Assembly: GCF_019711565.1 (NCBI RefSeq)
Contig: NZ_JAIGNN010000003.1
Location: forward strand, 62,001 to 126,000
Direction: 5' to 3'
Length of the DNA: 64,000 nucleotides
Source: Qipengyuania proteolytica
GTDB lineage: Bacteria; Pseudomonadota; Alphaproteobacteria; Sphingomonadales; Sphingomonadaceae
Made by a program: the position numbers and the translations under genes. Positions 34,416 through 43,614 of the stretch are shown here, piece by piece. The notes below the pieces were generated by a model. That model made no database searches. It was not told the origin of the DNA and saw only the letters and a program-made list of their open reading frames with translations. The stretch's first letter is position 1, and each line of letters opens with the position of its first letter.

Positions 34416-35863
34416 CGCTCGTCCTCGATCACGATCGGGCCGGCGGCTATTGGGGCGCGGTCTATGTCTTCACCGCGGTGAAGGGCCTGCAGGTCGTCAT
34501 CGACGGGCCGGTCGGCTGCGAGAACCTGCCCGTCACCAGCGTGCTGCACTATACCGACGGACTTCCACCGCACGAACTGCCGATCGTCGTCACCGGCCTC
34601 GGCGAAGAAGAGCTCGGCAAGACCGGCACCGAGGGCGCGATGAAGCGCGCCTGGGAAACGCTCGACCCCGAACTGCCCGCCGTGGTGGTGACCGGCTCGA
34701 TCGCCGAGATGATAGGCGGCGGCGTCACGCCCGAAGGCACCAACATCAAGCGCTTCCTGCCCCGCACGATCGACGAGGACCAGTGGGAAAGCGCCGACCG
34801 CGCGCTCAGCTGGCTGTGGACCGAATTCGGCCCGAAGAAGGTTCCCGAGCGCAAGGCGTTGAAGGAGGGCGAGAAGCCCAAGGTCAACATCATCGGCCCC
34901 GCCTACGGCATGTTCAACATGGCGAGCGACCTCGCTGAAATCCGCCGCCTGATCGAAGGCATCGGCGCCGAAGTCGGCATGGTCTTCCCGCTCGGCAGCC
35001 ACCTGGCGGACGTGCGCCGCCTCGCCGATGCGCAAGCCAACGTCTGCCTCTATCGCGAATACGGGCGGAACCTATGCGAGCTGATGGAGCGGCCCTATTT
35101 CCAGGCCCCGGTCGGGCTCGACAGCACCACGAAATTCCTCCGCGCGCTGGGCGAGGAGCTGGGGCTCGATCCCGAACCCTTCATCACGCGCGAGAAGCAC
35201 ACCACGATCAAGCCGCTGTGGGACCTGTGGCGCTCGGTCACGCAGGATTTCTTCGGCACGGCGAGCTTCGGCATCGTCGCCAACGAAACCTATGCGCGCG
35301 GCATCCGCAAGTTCCTCGAAGAGGACATGGGCCTGCCCTGCAGCTTCGCCTTTTCGCGCAGCGCCGGGGTCAAGCCGGACAATGCCGCAGTGCGCGAGGC
35401 AATCCACGCCAACCCGCCGCTGATCGTGTTCGGCAGCTATAACGAGCGGATGTACATGGCCGAGTGCGCCGGTGGTCTCGGGCCGCGCGGGGTCTATATC
35501 CCGGCGAGTTTTCCCGGCGCGGCCATCCGCCGCCACACCGGCACGCCCTTCATGGGCTATTCCGGCGCGACCTACCTCGTGCAGGAAGTGTGCAACGCGC
35601 TGTTCGACGCGCTCTTCCACATCCTCCCGCTCGGCACCCAGCTCGACGAGGTCGACCCGACCCCGGCACGCGAGGAGCTCGACTGGGACGAGGAAGCCAA
35701 GGCCAAGCTCGACCAGTTGGTCGAAGCGCAGCCGGTGCTGATCCGTATTTCCGCCGCCAAGCGCCTGCGCGATGCCGCCGAACGGGCCACGCGCAAGGCC
35801 GGCGAAACCTGCGTCACCGCCGAACGGCTGGCCGACGCGCTGCTCGAAGGAGCGGGCGCATGA
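34412..35863 (+). CDS. bchZ: Chlorophyllide a reductase subunit Z
   Basis: A 483-residue NifK-like partner of BchY. Seen: [40 protein letters not shown] (cluster Cys), [19 protein letters not shown], and a C-terminal VSTEP-like metal-free region ending [19 protein letters not shown]. Length and motifs are normal for BchZ. Its stop overlaps the start of a small unassigned reading frame (ATGA), which leads into pufB. Confidence 0.97.
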   Translation: MTLVLDHDRAGGYWGAVYVFTAVKGLQVVIDGPVGCENLPVTSVLHYTDGLPPHELPIVVTGLGEEELGKTGTEGAMKRAWETLDPELPAVVVTGSIAEMIGGGVTPEGTNIKRFLPRTIDEDQWESADRALSWLWTEFGPKKVPERKALKEGEKPKVNIIGPAYGMFNMASDLAEIRRLIEGIGAEVGMVFPLGSHLADVRRLADAQANVCLYREYGRNLCELMERPYFQAPVGLDSTTKFLRALGEELGLDPEPFITREKHTTIKPLWDLWRSVTQDFFGTASFGIVANETYARGIRKFLEEDMGLPCSFAFSRSAGVKPDNAAVREAIHANPPLIVFGSYNERMYMAECAGGLGPRGVYIPASFPGAAIRRHTGTPFMGYSGATYLVQEVCNALFDALFHILPLGTQLDEVDPTPAREELDWDEEAKAKLDQLVEAQPVLIRISAAKRLRDAAERATRKAGETCVTAERLADALLEGAGA

Positions 35864-35997
35864 GCCGCCGCACCCAGATCGCCCACCGGGTCCAACCCGG
35901 CGCGGGCCACGCCATCTGCGCGGGATTCCCCCGTGCGGATACCGAAGGAGGCCAACCGCCTCTCGCACACCAAGCAGAACTGGAGACAGGGCTATGA
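35860..35997 (+). CDS. Candidate 45-residue protein between bchZ and pufB (pufQ position)
   Basis: The reading frame starts in the bchZ stop (ATGA) and ends in the pufB start (ATGA), so it could be fully coupled to both. The product ([19 protein letters not shown]... ending HQAELETGL) has no membrane helix and no similarity I recognise to PufQ, which sits at this place in Rhodobacter but is longer and hydrophobic. Third-position GC is high in the first half and falls in the second. It may be a real peptide, a translational coupling leader, or chance. Confidence 0.35.
   Translation: MSRRTQIAHRVQPGAGHAICAGFPRADTEGGQPPLAHQAELETGL
35948..35962 (+). other. Small mRNA hairpin upstream of pufB
   Basis: GAGGC-CAACC-GCCTC. 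It overlaps an AAGGAGG Shine-Dalgarno-like sequence (35945-35951) that has no start codon at normal distance. It may be an RNA processing or stability element, or chance. Confidence 0.25.
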
Positions 35998-36149
35998 GTG
36001 ATCCCGACGATCGTCTCGGGCTGAGGACCTACCTCACGCCGGAGGAAGCGAAGGAATTCCACAAACTGTTCATGAGCAGCTTCATCGGCTTCACCGCCGT
36101 TGCAGTGGTTGCACACATCCTCGTGTGGATGTGGAAGCCTTGGCTCTGA
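35994..36149 (+). CDS. pufB: Light-harvesting 1 beta polypeptide
   Basis: A 51-residue inner-membrane antenna apoprotein binding bacteriochlorophyll a in the LH1 ring. Seen: a polar N-terminus ([25 protein letters not shown]), one membrane helix, and the ligand His in [14 protein letters not shown] at the periplasmic end, a classic LH1-beta signature. GGAG lies 8 bases before the ATG. It is followed by pufA after 68 bases. Only LH1 genes are present; no puc genes appear in the window. Confidence 0.95.
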   Translation: MSDPDDRLGLRTYLTPEEAKEFHKLFMSSFIGFTAVAVVAHILVWMWKPWL

Positions 36150-36217
36150 CTCGATAACCGCCTGCCGCGGCGTCCGCCGTCGCGGTTCCGGTCAAACTTG
36201 CACAAGGAGCACACACC

Positions 36218-36403
36218 ATGTGGAGAACGTGGCTTATTTTCGATCCGCGCAGGGCCCTCGTCGCTCTGTTCGCTTTCCTCTTCGTGCTGGCGCTGGTGAT
36301 CCATTTCATCCTGCTCAGCACCGACACCTTCAACTGGCTCGACGGTCCGAACTCGGCCCAGGGCCGGGCCACGGCAGTCGCGGCCGCACCTGCGGCCACC
36401 TGA
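36218..36403 (+). CDS. pufA: Light-harvesting 1 alpha polypeptide
   Basis: A 61-residue antenna apoprotein paired with PufB. Seen: [20 protein letters not shown] at the N-terminus, the bacteriochlorophyll-ligating His in [20 protein letters not shown], and an Ala-rich C-terminal tail ([11 protein letters not shown]) that is often processed in this family. AAGGAG lies 8 bases before the ATG. A GC-rich hairpin follows its stop, as between pufA and pufL in other purple bacteria. Confidence 0.96.
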   Translation: MWRTWLIFDPRRALVALFAFLFVLALVIHFILLSTDTFNWLDGPNSAQGRATAVAAAPAAT

Positions 36404-36416
36404 CCGCGAACTGTGC

Positions 36417-36445
36417 GAGGGGCGGCGGGTTACCCTCGCCGCCTC
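36417..36445 (+). other. pufA-pufL intercistronic hairpin (mRNA stability element)
   Basis: A GC-rich imperfect inverted repeat (GAGG...CGGCG / CGCCG...CCTC with a 2-base bulge) 13 bases past pufA, with no T-run. In Rhodobacter a hairpin here stabilises the pufBA segment of the mRNA against 3'-to-5' decay and gives more LH1 than reaction centre. Same role inferred. Confidence 0.6.
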
Positions 36446-36504
36446 CCGAGGTTCGATGTGGGACATTTTGAGCCCGCCCGTCCGTGGCGGGGGAGGATAG
36501 AGCT

Positions 36505-37329
36505 ATGGCGCTCTTGAGTTTCGAGCGAAAATATCGCGTGCGCGGAGGGACGCTGCTCGGCGGCGACCTGTTCGATTTCTGGGTCGGCCCCTTCTATGTC
36601 GGCTTCTTCGGCGTGGTCACGGCGATCTTCGCCTCCCTCGGGACGGCGCTCATCCTCTATGCCGCATCGCAGGGGCCGACGTGGAACCCCTGGCTCATCT
36701 CGATCGCACCGCCGGACCTGAGTTACGGCCTCGGCTTCGCCCCGCTGAGCGAGGGAGGATTCTGGCAGGTCATCACGGTCTGCGCGCTAATATCCTTCAC
36801 CTCCTGGGCGCTGCGCGAAGTGGAAATATGCCGCAAGCTGGGCATGGGATACCACGTACCCGTTGCCTTCGGCTTCGCCATCTTCGCCTATTTCTCGCTG
36901 GTTGTGATCCGTCCCGTCCTTCTCGGCGGATGGCACTTCGGCTTCCCCTACGGGATCTTCAGCCACTTGGACTGGGTTTCCAACACCGGCTACCAGTATC
37001 TGCACTTCCACTACAATCCGGCGCACATGCTGGCAGTGTCGTTCTTCTTCACGACGACCTTCGCCCTGGCGCTGCACGGATCGCTGGTGCTCTCCGCGGT
37101 CAACCCGGCCCCGGGTCAGGACGTGAAGAGCCCGGAGTACGAGGACACCTTCTTCCGCGATCTGATCGGCTATTCGATCGGCACGCTGGGCATCCACCGG
37201 CTCGGCCTCCTGCTGGCGCTCAACGCCGGTTTCTGGAGCGCGGTCTGCATCATCATCAGCGGCCCGCTGTGGACCAAGGGCTGGCCCGAATGGTGGACCT
37301 GGTGGCTCAACCTGCCGATCTGGTCGTGA
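36505..37329 (+). CDS. pufL: Photosynthetic reaction centre L subunit
   Basis: A 274-residue five-helix reaction-centre core protein. Seen: [35 protein letters not shown] at the N-terminus in normal form, [19 protein letters not shown], then the special-pair and accessory His residues in [18 protein letters not shown], and the iron-binding His in [16 protein letters not shown] 36505 is preceded by GGGAGGA; the in-frame ATG at 36484 would add seven residues not seen in the family. Pairs with PufM. Confidence 0.97.
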   Translation: MALLSFERKYRVRGGTLLGGDLFDFWVGPFYVGFFGVVTAIFASLGTALILYAASQGPTWNPWLISIAPPDLSYGLGFAPLSEGGFWQVITVCALISFTSWALREVEICRKLGMGYHVPVAFGFAIFAYFSLVVIRPVLLGGWHFGFPYGIFSHLDWVSNTGYQYLHFHYNPAHMLAVSFFFTTTFALALHGSLVLSAVNPAPGQDVKSPEYEDTFFRDLIGYSIGTLGIHRLGLLLALNAGFWSAVCIIISGPLWTKGWPEWWTWWLNLPIWS

Positions 37330-37343
37330 GGAGGGATTAGACG

Positions 37344-38318
37344 ATGGCTCGCTATCAAAACATCTTCACCCAGGTGCAGCTCAAGGCCGCTCCCGAGCTG
37401 GGCATTCCCCTGCCGGAAAGCGACGAGCGCCGCATCCATGAGACCGGCTGGAATTACTGGGCGGGCAAGATCGGCCAGGCGCAGCTCGGCCCGATCTACC
37501 TCGGCTGGACCGGCGTCATCGCGCTGATCTTCGGCTTCTTCGCGATCGAGATCATCGGGCTCAACATGCTCGCCTCGGTCAATTGGGACCCGATCCAGTT
37601 CGTCCGCCAGCTCCCGTGGCTCGCGCTCGAGCCGCCGGGGCCGGAATACGGCTTCACACCTTTCGTCCCGCTCGCCGAAGGCGGCTGGTGGATCATGGCC
37701 GGCTTCTTCCTCACCACCTCGATCCTGTTGTGGTGGGTGCGCACCTATCGCCGGGCGCGCGCGTTGGGCATGGGCACGCATGTCGCCTGGGCCTTCCTCG
37801 CGGCAATCTGGCTCTACCTCGTGCTCGGCTTCATCCGGCCGTTCTTCATGGGCAGCTGGGCGGAGGCGGTTCCCTTCGGCATCTTCCCCCACCTCGACTG
37901 GACCGCGGCCTTCTCGATCCGGTACGGGAACCTGTTCTACAACCCGTTCCACGCGCTCTCGATCGCCTTCCTCTACGGCTCGACCCTGCTCTTCGCGATG
38001 CACGGGGCGACCATCCTGGCGGTAGGGCGCTACGGCGGCGAGCGCGAAATCGAGCAGATCACCGACCGGGGCACGGCGTCCGAACGCGCCGCGCTGTTCT
38101 GGCGCTGGACGATGGGTTTCAACGCCACGATGGAATCGATCCACCGCTGGGCCTGGTGGTTCGCGGTGCTGACCACGCTGACCGGCGGGATCGGCATCCT
38201 GCTGACCGGCACGGTGGTCGACAACTGGTACCTGTGGGCGCAGCAGCATTACTACGCCCCGGCCTATCCTGACACAGGGATCGTCGATCCCGCAGGCCTT
38301 GGGAGTGTGGGAGAATGA
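37344..38318 (+). CDS. pufM: Photosynthetic reaction centre M subunit
   Basis: A 324-residue five-helix partner of PufL. Seen: [68 protein letters not shown] (pigment and iron ligands; the Tyr of [12 protein letters not shown] is conserved), [22 protein letters not shown], and a C-terminal tail that extends beyond the Rhodobacter type, as in species whose reaction centre binds PufC. GGAGG precedes the ATG. Its stop overlaps pufC (ATGA). Confidence 0.97.
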   Translation: MARYQNIFTQVQLKAAPELGIPLPESDERRIHETGWNYWAGKIGQAQLGPIYLGWTGVIALIFGFFAIEIIGLNMLASVNWDPIQFVRQLPWLALEPPGPEYGFTPFVPLAEGGWWIMAGFFLTTSILLWWVRTYRRARALGMGTHVAWAFLAAIWLYLVLGFIRPFFMGSWAEAVPFGIFPHLDWTAAFSIRYGNLFYNPFHALSIAFLYGSTLLFAMHGATILAVGRYGGEREIEQITDRGTASERAALFWRWTMGFNATMESIHRWAWWFAVLTTLTGGIGILLTGTVVDNWYLWAQQHYYAPAYPDTGIVDPAGLGSVGE

Positions 38319-39379
38319 AGCGGATACTCACTGTTTCGCTGGCGGCCTCGCTGCCATTCGTCCTCGCCGCCTGCGAACTGGCGCCCAAGGAAAGCTACCA
38401 GAACGGCTATCGCGGCACCGGCATGAACACGGTGATGATCAAGGCATCGGCCGCTGCCGAGGACGTGCCGGCCCCGCCCTACGATCCGCCCGGCACGGAC
38501 GGACGGCGCGCGGGCGAAGTATACGAGAACCTGCAGGTGCTCGGCGACGTGTCGGAAGAGCAATTCAACTACACCATGGCCGCGATCACCGCCTGGGTCG
38601 CGCCGGCCGAAGGGTGCAACTACTGCCACAACCCGGCGAACATGGCTTCGGACGAGATCTACACCAAGGTCGTGGCGCGGCGCATGATCGCGATGAACCG
38701 CAACCTCAACCAGAGCTGGACCGACCACGTCGGGCAGACCGGCGTCACCTGCTGGACCTGCCACCGCGGCGAGGCGGTGCCGTCCGAGAACTGGGCGCTG
38801 CCCGAAACGGGCGCGAAAAAGACCATCGTCGGCAACACGCACGGCCAGAACGATCCGGTGTCGAATTCGGCCTATTCGTCGCTGCCCAATGCGGCGGTCG
38901 CGCGCTACCTGCTCGGCGGCATGGATGCGGAGGCAGCGCGCGTGGTCTCTAAGGGCCGCTTCCCGTCGCCCGAGAACACGACCTCGACGATGGAGGCGGA
39001 AGAAACCTATGCCATGATGATGCACATCTCGCAGGCGCTGGGGGTCAACTGCACCTATTGCCACAACGCCAACTCGTTCCAGTCATGGTCGTCCAGCAAC
39101 CCGCCACGCCGGACGGCCTGGTACGGGCTCGACATGGTGCGTTCGATCAACTTCGAATACATCACCCCGCTGGCGCCGGTGTTCCCCGAACATCGCAAGG
39201 GTCCGCTGGGCGATCCGCTGAAAGTCAACTGCACCACCTGTCACCGCGGCCAGAACAAGCCGCTGGGCGGCTATCCCATGGCAAAGGACTATCCGGCGCT
39301 GTGGGGCATGGTCGCGGCACCCGCCGTGGCCGAAGAACCGGCCGAGGGCGAAGAGACCACCACGACGGTCGCGCCCTGA
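38315..39379 (+). CDS. pufC: Tetrahaem cytochrome subunit of the reaction centre
   Basis: A 354-residue periplasmic cytochrome that re-reduces the special pair. Seen: a lipoprotein signal with lipobox LAAC (Cys about residue 20), and four haem-binding motifs CNYCH, CWTCH, CTYCH and CTTCH at about residues 102, 146, 246 and 307, with Met axial-ligand stretches ([18 protein letters not shown]) upstream of the motifs. A Glu/Thr-rich tail ends the protein. It starts in the pufM stop (ATGA) and is the last gene of the puf operon. Confidence 0.97.
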   Translation: MKRILTVSLAASLPFVLAACELAPKESYQNGYRGTGMNTVMIKASAAAEDVPAPPYDPPGTDGRRAGEVYENLQVLGDVSEEQFNYTMAAITAWVAPAEGCNYCHNPANMASDEIYTKVVARRMIAMNRNLNQSWTDHVGQTGVTCWTCHRGEAVPSENWALPETGAKKTIVGNTHGQNDPVSNSAYSSLPNAAVARYLLGGMDAEAARVVSKGRFPSPENTTSTMEAEETYAMMMHISQALGVNCTYCHNANSFQSWSSSNPPRRTAWYGLDMVRSINFEYITPLAPVFPEHRKGPLGDPLKVNCTTCHRGQNKPLGGYPMAKDYPALWGMVAAPAVAEEPAEGEETTTTVAP

Positions 39380-39387
39380 CCGGTACG

Positions 39388-39412
39388 GGCGCCGGGGCTC
39401 AGCTCCGGCGCC
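39388..39412. terminator. Hairpin at the 3' end of the puf operon
   Basis: GGCGCCGG-N9-CCGGCGCC, an 8-bp perfect stem 8 bases past the pufC stop. It also overlaps the stop of the convergent 85-residue gene. There is no long T-run, so it may be an mRNA-stabilising end or a weak terminator. Confidence 0.45.
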
Positions 39413-39656
39413 GACTTTCGCGCTTCTTCAGATCGAGCAGGTGAACCGGAAAGCTCGCCGCCAGCGGCAGGGCGATCCATTCCCATGACGCGCCCGTGAG
39501 TGCGGCGCGAGTGGCGAGCAGCATGAGCGCGGCAGGCAGGAGCGTCGTCGTGATGTCCCCGCCGCGCCAGCCGCGCCGCCACAGGACCACCGCCTCGAGC
39601 GCGAGCACCAGCAGGACGACATCGACCGCGTGCCCGCTCGAGAAGAAGGCGTCCAT
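39399..39656 (-). CDS. Small hydrophobic membrane protein downstream of tspO
   Basis: An 85-residue protein with two or three membrane segments (VDVVLLVLALEAVVLW, TTLLPAALMLLATRAAL, WIALPLAASFPVHLLDL) and a basic C-terminus (KKRESRRRS). It begins 9 bases after the tspO stop and so probably ends the ppaA-side bchG-pucC-bchP-tspO transcript. I do not recognise the family. Its position inside the PGC suggests a membrane or pigment-related role, without direct evidence. Confidence 0.6.
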   Translation of the reverse strand: MDAFFSSGHAVDVVLLVLALEAVVLWRRGWRGGDITTTLLPAALMLLATRAALTGASWEWIALPLAASFPVHLLDLKKRESRRRS

Positions 39657-39665
39657 ACGCGCCGC

Positions 39666-40148
39666 TCAACCGAAAGGCGCGTTGAGCTGCACGACCTGCC
39701 AGTTGAGAGCGCCGGCCACCGTCACCCAGGCGAGATAGGGGAGCAGGAGAAATCCCGCGAGCTTCGACAGGCGCCCGCAATAGATCGCCAGCACGAGGAT
39801 CGATACCCACAGCAGGACCAGCTCGTAAAACGCCCAGTCGGGTCGCTGGAGGCGGAAGAACAGCAGGCTCCAGCCGATATTGAGGAAGCCGTTGAGCGCG
39901 AACAGGCCGATGACCGTGTCCGCCTGTTTCGCCTTCGGCGCAGCGCGCCAGGCGGCGACACCGGCCACGGCGCAAAGCGTGAAGATCGTCGTCCAGGCGA
40001 TCGGGAAGACCGGGCGCGCCGGCGTCCAGTCAGGCTTTGCGAGGCCGTCGTACCACGGGCCGAGATCGGTGATCGTCCCCCCGATCATCGCCGTCACCAG
40101 TGCCGCGACCGCTGCGATCGCGACGGGCATCACCCAGCTGCGCGTCAT
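39666..40148 (-). CDS. tspO: TspO/MBR family tryptophan-rich sensory protein
   Basis: A 160-residue five-helix membrane protein. Seen: WYDGLAKPDWTPARPVFPIAWTTIF (the family hallmark), GLFALNGFLNIGWSLLFF, and WVTVAGALNWQVVQLN. In Rhodobacter, TspO binds tetrapyrroles and dampens photosynthesis gene expression in response to oxygen. The ATG lies in the bchP stop (ATGA), so expression is coupled to the last step of phytyl-chain reduction. Confidence 0.93.
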   Translation of the reverse strand: MTRSWVMPVAIAAVAALVTAMIGGTITDLGPWYDGLAKPDWTPARPVFPIAWTTIFTLCAVAGVAAWRAAPKAKQADTVIGLFALNGFLNIGWSLLFFRLQRPDWAFYELVLLWVSILVLAIYCGRLSKLAGFLLLPYLAWVTVAGALNWQVVQLNAPFG

Positions 40149-41341
40149 TGGGCGAGCGGCCTCAGGCCCAGCAGGTGCGCGGTGTCCTTGAGGAATATCC
40201 GCAGGTGCGCCATCGGCTTCGCGCGCACCAGCCGCTTGTTCATGTAGGCCTGCCAGGTCAGCTGCTGGACATCCGGATCGGCGCACATATCGACGAACCG
40301 CTCGCGCCGCTTGTCGCTCGAATACCAGAAATACTGCATCATCCCGAGGATCCAGAACACCTTGCCGTGTTCGCGCATGAAGCGCTTGCGCGCCGTCTTC
40401 AGCGCCGCCGGATTGCCGCTGGCGATGAACCCGGCCGCCGCCTGCGCGACGATGCGTCCGCCGGTCATGGCGTAATAAATTCCCTCGCCCGAGGCCGGCG
40501 CGACCACGCCCGCCGCGTCGCCCGCCACGATTACGTCGCGGCCGTTGTCCCAGCGCTTGAGCGGCTTCAGCGGGATCGGGGCGCCCTCGCAGCGCACGGT
40601 CTCGCATTCCTCCAGCCCGAGATCGCCGCGCATGGTCTTGACCGCGCCGCGCAGCGAAAAGCCCTTGTTCGCGCTGCCCACGCCGACGCTGGCGGTTTCG
40701 CCATGCGGGAACACCCAGCCGTAGAAGTCGGGAGAAAGCTTGCCCTGGTAGAAAACATCGCAGCGGTCGCCGTCGAAACCCTGTTCGGTGCTCGCGGGCG
40801 AGCGGATGACCTCGTGATAGGCGAAGACGCAGGGGTTCTTCCCGCCGCCCGCGATCTCCTGCCGCGCCACGCCCGAACGCGCGCCGTCGGCGCCGATCAC
40901 CACGCGGGCACGGACCTTGACGATTTCCCCGCCCCGCTCCTCGCGGTAGCAGACCAGCGGGCCGGTGCCGCCATCGCGCTCGATCGCCTCGAAGGTGCCC
41001 TTGCGGCGTTCGGCCCCGGCATGGGCGGCGCGCTCGCGCAGCCATTCGTCGAACTGGTCGCGGTCGACCATGCCGACGAACCCGATCTCGCCCACCGGCA
41101 TGTCGACCGTGCGATCGGACGGCGCGATCATCCGCGCCGAGCGGGCGCGGGCGACGAGCAGGCTCTCGGGCACATCGAAATCCTCGAGCAGGCGCGGCGG
41201 CACAGCCCCGCCGCAGGGCTTGATGCGCCCCGCGCGGTCGAGCAGCAGGACCTTGTGCCCGGCGCCCGCAAGGTCGCAGGCCGCTGTCGCGCCCGAAGGC
41301 CCGCCGCCGATCACTATGACGTCGTAGATCGTCTCGCTCAT
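40145..41341 (-). CDS. bchP: Geranylgeranyl reductase for bacteriochlorophyll
   Basis: A 398-residue FAD-dependent reductase converting the geranylgeranyl tail (free or on bacteriochlorophyll) to phytyl. Seen: YDVIVIGGGPSGATAACDLAGAG, LLLDRAGRIKPCGGAVPPRLLEDF (conserved family motif), VIGADGARSGVARQ and VAGDAAGVVAPASGEGIYYAMTGG. ATG 41341 is fixed by the ATGA overlap with the pucC-like gene and gives the normal N-terminus. Its stop overlaps tspO. Confidence 0.95.
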   Translation of the reverse strand: MSETIYDVIVIGGGPSGATAACDLAGAGHKVLLLDRAGRIKPCGGAVPPRLLEDFDVPESLLVARARSARMIAPSDRTVDMPVGEIGFVGMVDRDQFDEWLRERAAHAGAERRKGTFEAIERDGGTGPLVCYREERGGEIVKVRARVVIGADGARSGVARQEIAGGGKNPCVFAYHEVIRSPASTEQGFDGDRCDVFYQGKLSPDFYGWVFPHGETASVGVGSANKGFSLRGAVKTMRGDLGLEECETVRCEGAPIPLKPLKRWDNGRDVIVAGDAAGVVAPASGEGIYYAMTGGRIVAQAAAGFIASGNPAALKTARKRFMREHGKVFWILGMMQYFWYSSDKRRERFVDMCADPDVQQLTWQAYMNKRLVRAKPMAHLRIFLKDTAHLLGLRPLAQ

Positions 41342-42645
41342 GTTCCCCTCGCTCCCGCCATGCGCGGCGCTGCGCGCGCCGCCACCCTCAATGCCAGCCA
41401 TGCGGCAACGAGGAACAATGCGCCCTCCACCGCGAAGATCAGCTGGAAGGCACTCGCATCCTGGCCCTGCGCGCGCCGCGCGACATCGACGCCGAGGGCG
41501 CCGAGCAGGCCGCCCATGCCGAAGGCAATCGCCTGCGCCGCGCCCCACACACCCATGCGCACGCCCTCACGGGTGCGCTCGCCGGAGCCGGCCAGCCCCA
41601 TCATCGCGCCGATCGCGGCGACCGCGAATAGGCCGTTGAAGAAGCCCAGCGCAAAGAGATTGGGCACCAGCGGCCAGCCCGGCCCGACCCGCGCGCCGAT
41701 CGCCAGTGCCGCGAGCGCGAGCGCGGAGCCGAGGCAACCGATGGCGATCCAGCTCCTGAGTTCGCCGGGCAACCGCCCCGCAAAGGCACTGCCGCCGATG
41801 CCGGACACGATCATGCCGACAAGCACGCCGCCATGTTGCATGCCGGCCAGCTGGGTCGATTGGCCGGGCGTCATCCCGAAGACCAGCCCGGCAAAGGGCT
41901 CGAGGATCAGGTCCTGCATCGAATAGGCCAGCATCGAAACGAAGATGAAGACGGTGAAACGCCGTGCTGCAGGCTCCCCGAGAATTTCTGCCAGGGCTTC
42001 GCGGAAATCCGGGACCGGTCCGCCCTTCTCGTCGGACACAACCGGCATCCCCCGCCGCTCGAGCCGGAACAGCGCCAGCGATGTGACGACCAGCGCGGCT
42101 GCCACGACACCGCTGGCGACCAGCGCGAGGCGCGTCTCGGAATAGGGCTCGAGCAAGGCTCCCGCGGTTGCAGCCGAGATCACGATTCCTGCCACCATCA
42201 TTATCCAGGTGGTCGCCGCAGCCGCCGCGCGGCGTGCGGGGGCGACGCCCGAGGCCAGCAAGGCCAGCATCGAAGTGCCCGCCGCGCCGACCCCGGCCCC
42301 GATCATCGTGAAGGACACGATCGCAAGCACTAGCCCGCCGATCCGGTGACCGTCGAGCAGGATCGTCGCATTCACCGCGCCGACTGCGCCGAGCCCGAGC
42401 AGCGCCATGCCGAAGAGGATCCATGGGCTGCGCTGGCGGCCCTTGTCCGAGCCCTGCCCCCAGATCGGCCGGGTCAGCTGGACCGCATAGTGCCAGGCGA
42501 CGAGCCCCGCCGGGATCGCGGCGGCGAGGCCGTATTCGACAACCATCAGCCGGTTGAGCAGCGAGGTCGCCAGCATGACGATCGCCCCGATCGAAGCCTG
42601 CACCAGCCCGAGGCGCACGATTGCGGTCCAGCCGAAGCCCGTCAT
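41338..42645 (-). CDS. pucC: PucC/LhaA-family MFS protein between bchG and bchP
   Basis: A 435-residue membrane protein with about twelve helices of the BCD/PucC MFS family. Seen: VRLGLVQASIGAIVMLATSLLNRLMVVE, RPIWGQGSDKGRQRSPWILFG, MQDLILEPFAGLVFGMTPG and GERTREGVRMGVWGAAQAIAFG. Family members are thought to deliver or chaperone bacteriochlorophyll for antenna assembly. Position between bchG and bchP is conserved in purple bacteria. It overlaps both neighbours by ATGA. The name follows the family; no puc antenna genes are present. Confidence 0.88.
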   Translation of the reverse strand: MTGFGWTAIVRLGLVQASIGAIVMLATSLLNRLMVVEYGLAAAIPAGLVAWHYAVQLTRPIWGQGSDKGRQRSPWILFGMALLGLGAVGAVNATILLDGHRIGGLVLAIVSFTMIGAGVGAAGTSMLALLASGVAPARRAAAAATTWIMMVAGIVISAATAGALLEPYSETRLALVASGVVAAALVVTSLALFRLERRGMPVVSDEKGGPVPDFREALAEILGEPAARRFTVFIFVSMLAYSMQDLILEPFAGLVFGMTPGQSTQLAGMQHGGVLVGMIVSGIGGSAFAGRLPGELRSWIAIGCLGSALALAALAIGARVGPGWPLVPNLFALGFFNGLFAVAAIGAMMGLAGSGERTREGVRMGVWGAAQAIAFGMGGLLGALGVDVARRAQGQDASAFQLIFAVEGALFLVAAWLALRVAARAAPRMAGARGT

Positions 42646-43547
42646 CCGATGTATCCCCCCAGGCCGAACGCCGCTGCCAGCATGCCGAGCACATAGAGCG
42701 TCACCCCGCGCGCCGCATACCACGGCGCATTGCGTGCCGGGTCGAGCAGCAGCGTGCGCATCAGTGCGAGCTGCGCCACGAGTGAAATCGTCACTGCGAT
42801 CGCCGAGGTGCCCAGCCCGAGCACGAGGAGGAGCGCGATCACGCCGACCTGCGCGAGCGCCATCACCGCGCAGGCCAGTCGGGCCGCGCGGGCGACGCCC
42901 AGCGTGACCGGCAGCGAGCGCAGGCCCGTCGCGGTGTCGCCCTCGACCGCCTTGAAGTCGTTCAGTGTCATGATGCCGTGGGCGCCGATACTGTAGAGCA
43001 GCAGGGTGAGCAGGATCTCGCTGCGCGGCAGGGCTCCGGCCATCACCGCGGCGCCGGTGAACCAAGTCAGTCCTTCATAGGTAAGTGCGACCACCGCGGG
43101 TCCGATCCAGCCGCTCGCCTTGAAGCGGAAGGGGGGCGCACTGTAGGCCCAGGCACAGGCCAGCCCCAGCGCGGTCGCCGCCAGCACCCAGAAACCCACG
43201 AAGGCCGCCACGAGGATCGAGAGCAGGGTTCCGGCAATCGCGATCCGCAGGCCCCAGGTCCCGCCGATCCGCTCCGAGGGAATCGGTCGTTCGGGCTGGT
43301 TGATCGCGTCGACATGACGGTCGAACCAGTCGTTGACCGCCTGGCTGGTGCCGCAGACCAAGGGGCCGGTCAGCGCGATCCCCGCGATCAGGAACGGCCA
43401 GCGACCGCCGAACGCCGCGCCCGAAGAAACCACGCCGCACATGAAGGCCCACATCGGGGGAAACCAGGTGATCGGCTTCAGAAGTTCGACGATGTCGCGC
43501 GCTGCGGGAAATGCCGCGCGGGAGGTCGAGACAGCCGATTGACCCAT
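42642..43547 (-). CDS. bchG: Bacteriochlorophyll synthase
   Basis: A 301-residue UbiA-family prenyltransferase that esterifies bacteriochlorophyllide a with geranylgeranyl or phytyl diphosphate. Seen: LLKPITWFPPMWAFMCGVVSSG, the first Asp-rich motif VNDWFDRHVDAINQPERPIPS, the second motif region LYSIGAHGIMTLNDFKAVEGD, and eight or nine membrane segments. Starts at ATG 43547, 68 bases downstream of the ppsR stop, across a region with a PpsR-type palindrome. It is coupled to the pucC-like gene downstream (ATGA). Confidence 0.96.
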   Translation of the reverse strand: MGQSAVSTSRAAFPAARDIVELLKPITWFPPMWAFMCGVVSSGAAFGGRWPFLIAGIALTGPLVCGTSQAVNDWFDRHVDAINQPERPIPSERIGGTWGLRIAIAGTLLSILVAAFVGFWVLAATALGLACAWAYSAPPFRFKASGWIGPAVVALTYEGLTWFTGAAVMAGALPRSEILLTLLLYSIGAHGIMTLNDFKAVEGDTATGLRSLPVTLGVARAARLACAVMALAQVGVIALLLVLGLGTSAIAVTISLVAQLALMRTLLLDPARNAPWYAARGVTLYVLGMLAAAFGLGGYIG

Positions 43548-43576
43548 GGCGCGAGGCTATGCCTGACACCGGGGTG

Positions 43577-43594
43577 CGTCAAATCATTTTGACA
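43577..43594 (-). promoter_or_regulatory. PpsR-type palindrome upstream of bchG
   Basis: On the minus strand TGT-N12-ACG, with GTCAAA-atga-TTTGAC as a perfect inner palindrome. It lies 30-47 bases upstream of the bchG start. TTTGAC within it can serve as a -35 element. One base differs from the strict TGT-N12-ACA pattern. Confidence 0.65.
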
Positions 43595-43614
43595 CCCATT
43601 TTCGGGGTAAGCGG

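Noticed and set aside
35860-35997. Calling the bchZ-pufB small frame pufQ
   Set aside because: It lacks the membrane helix and the length of PufQ; only the position is similar, so it is kept as an unassigned candidate.
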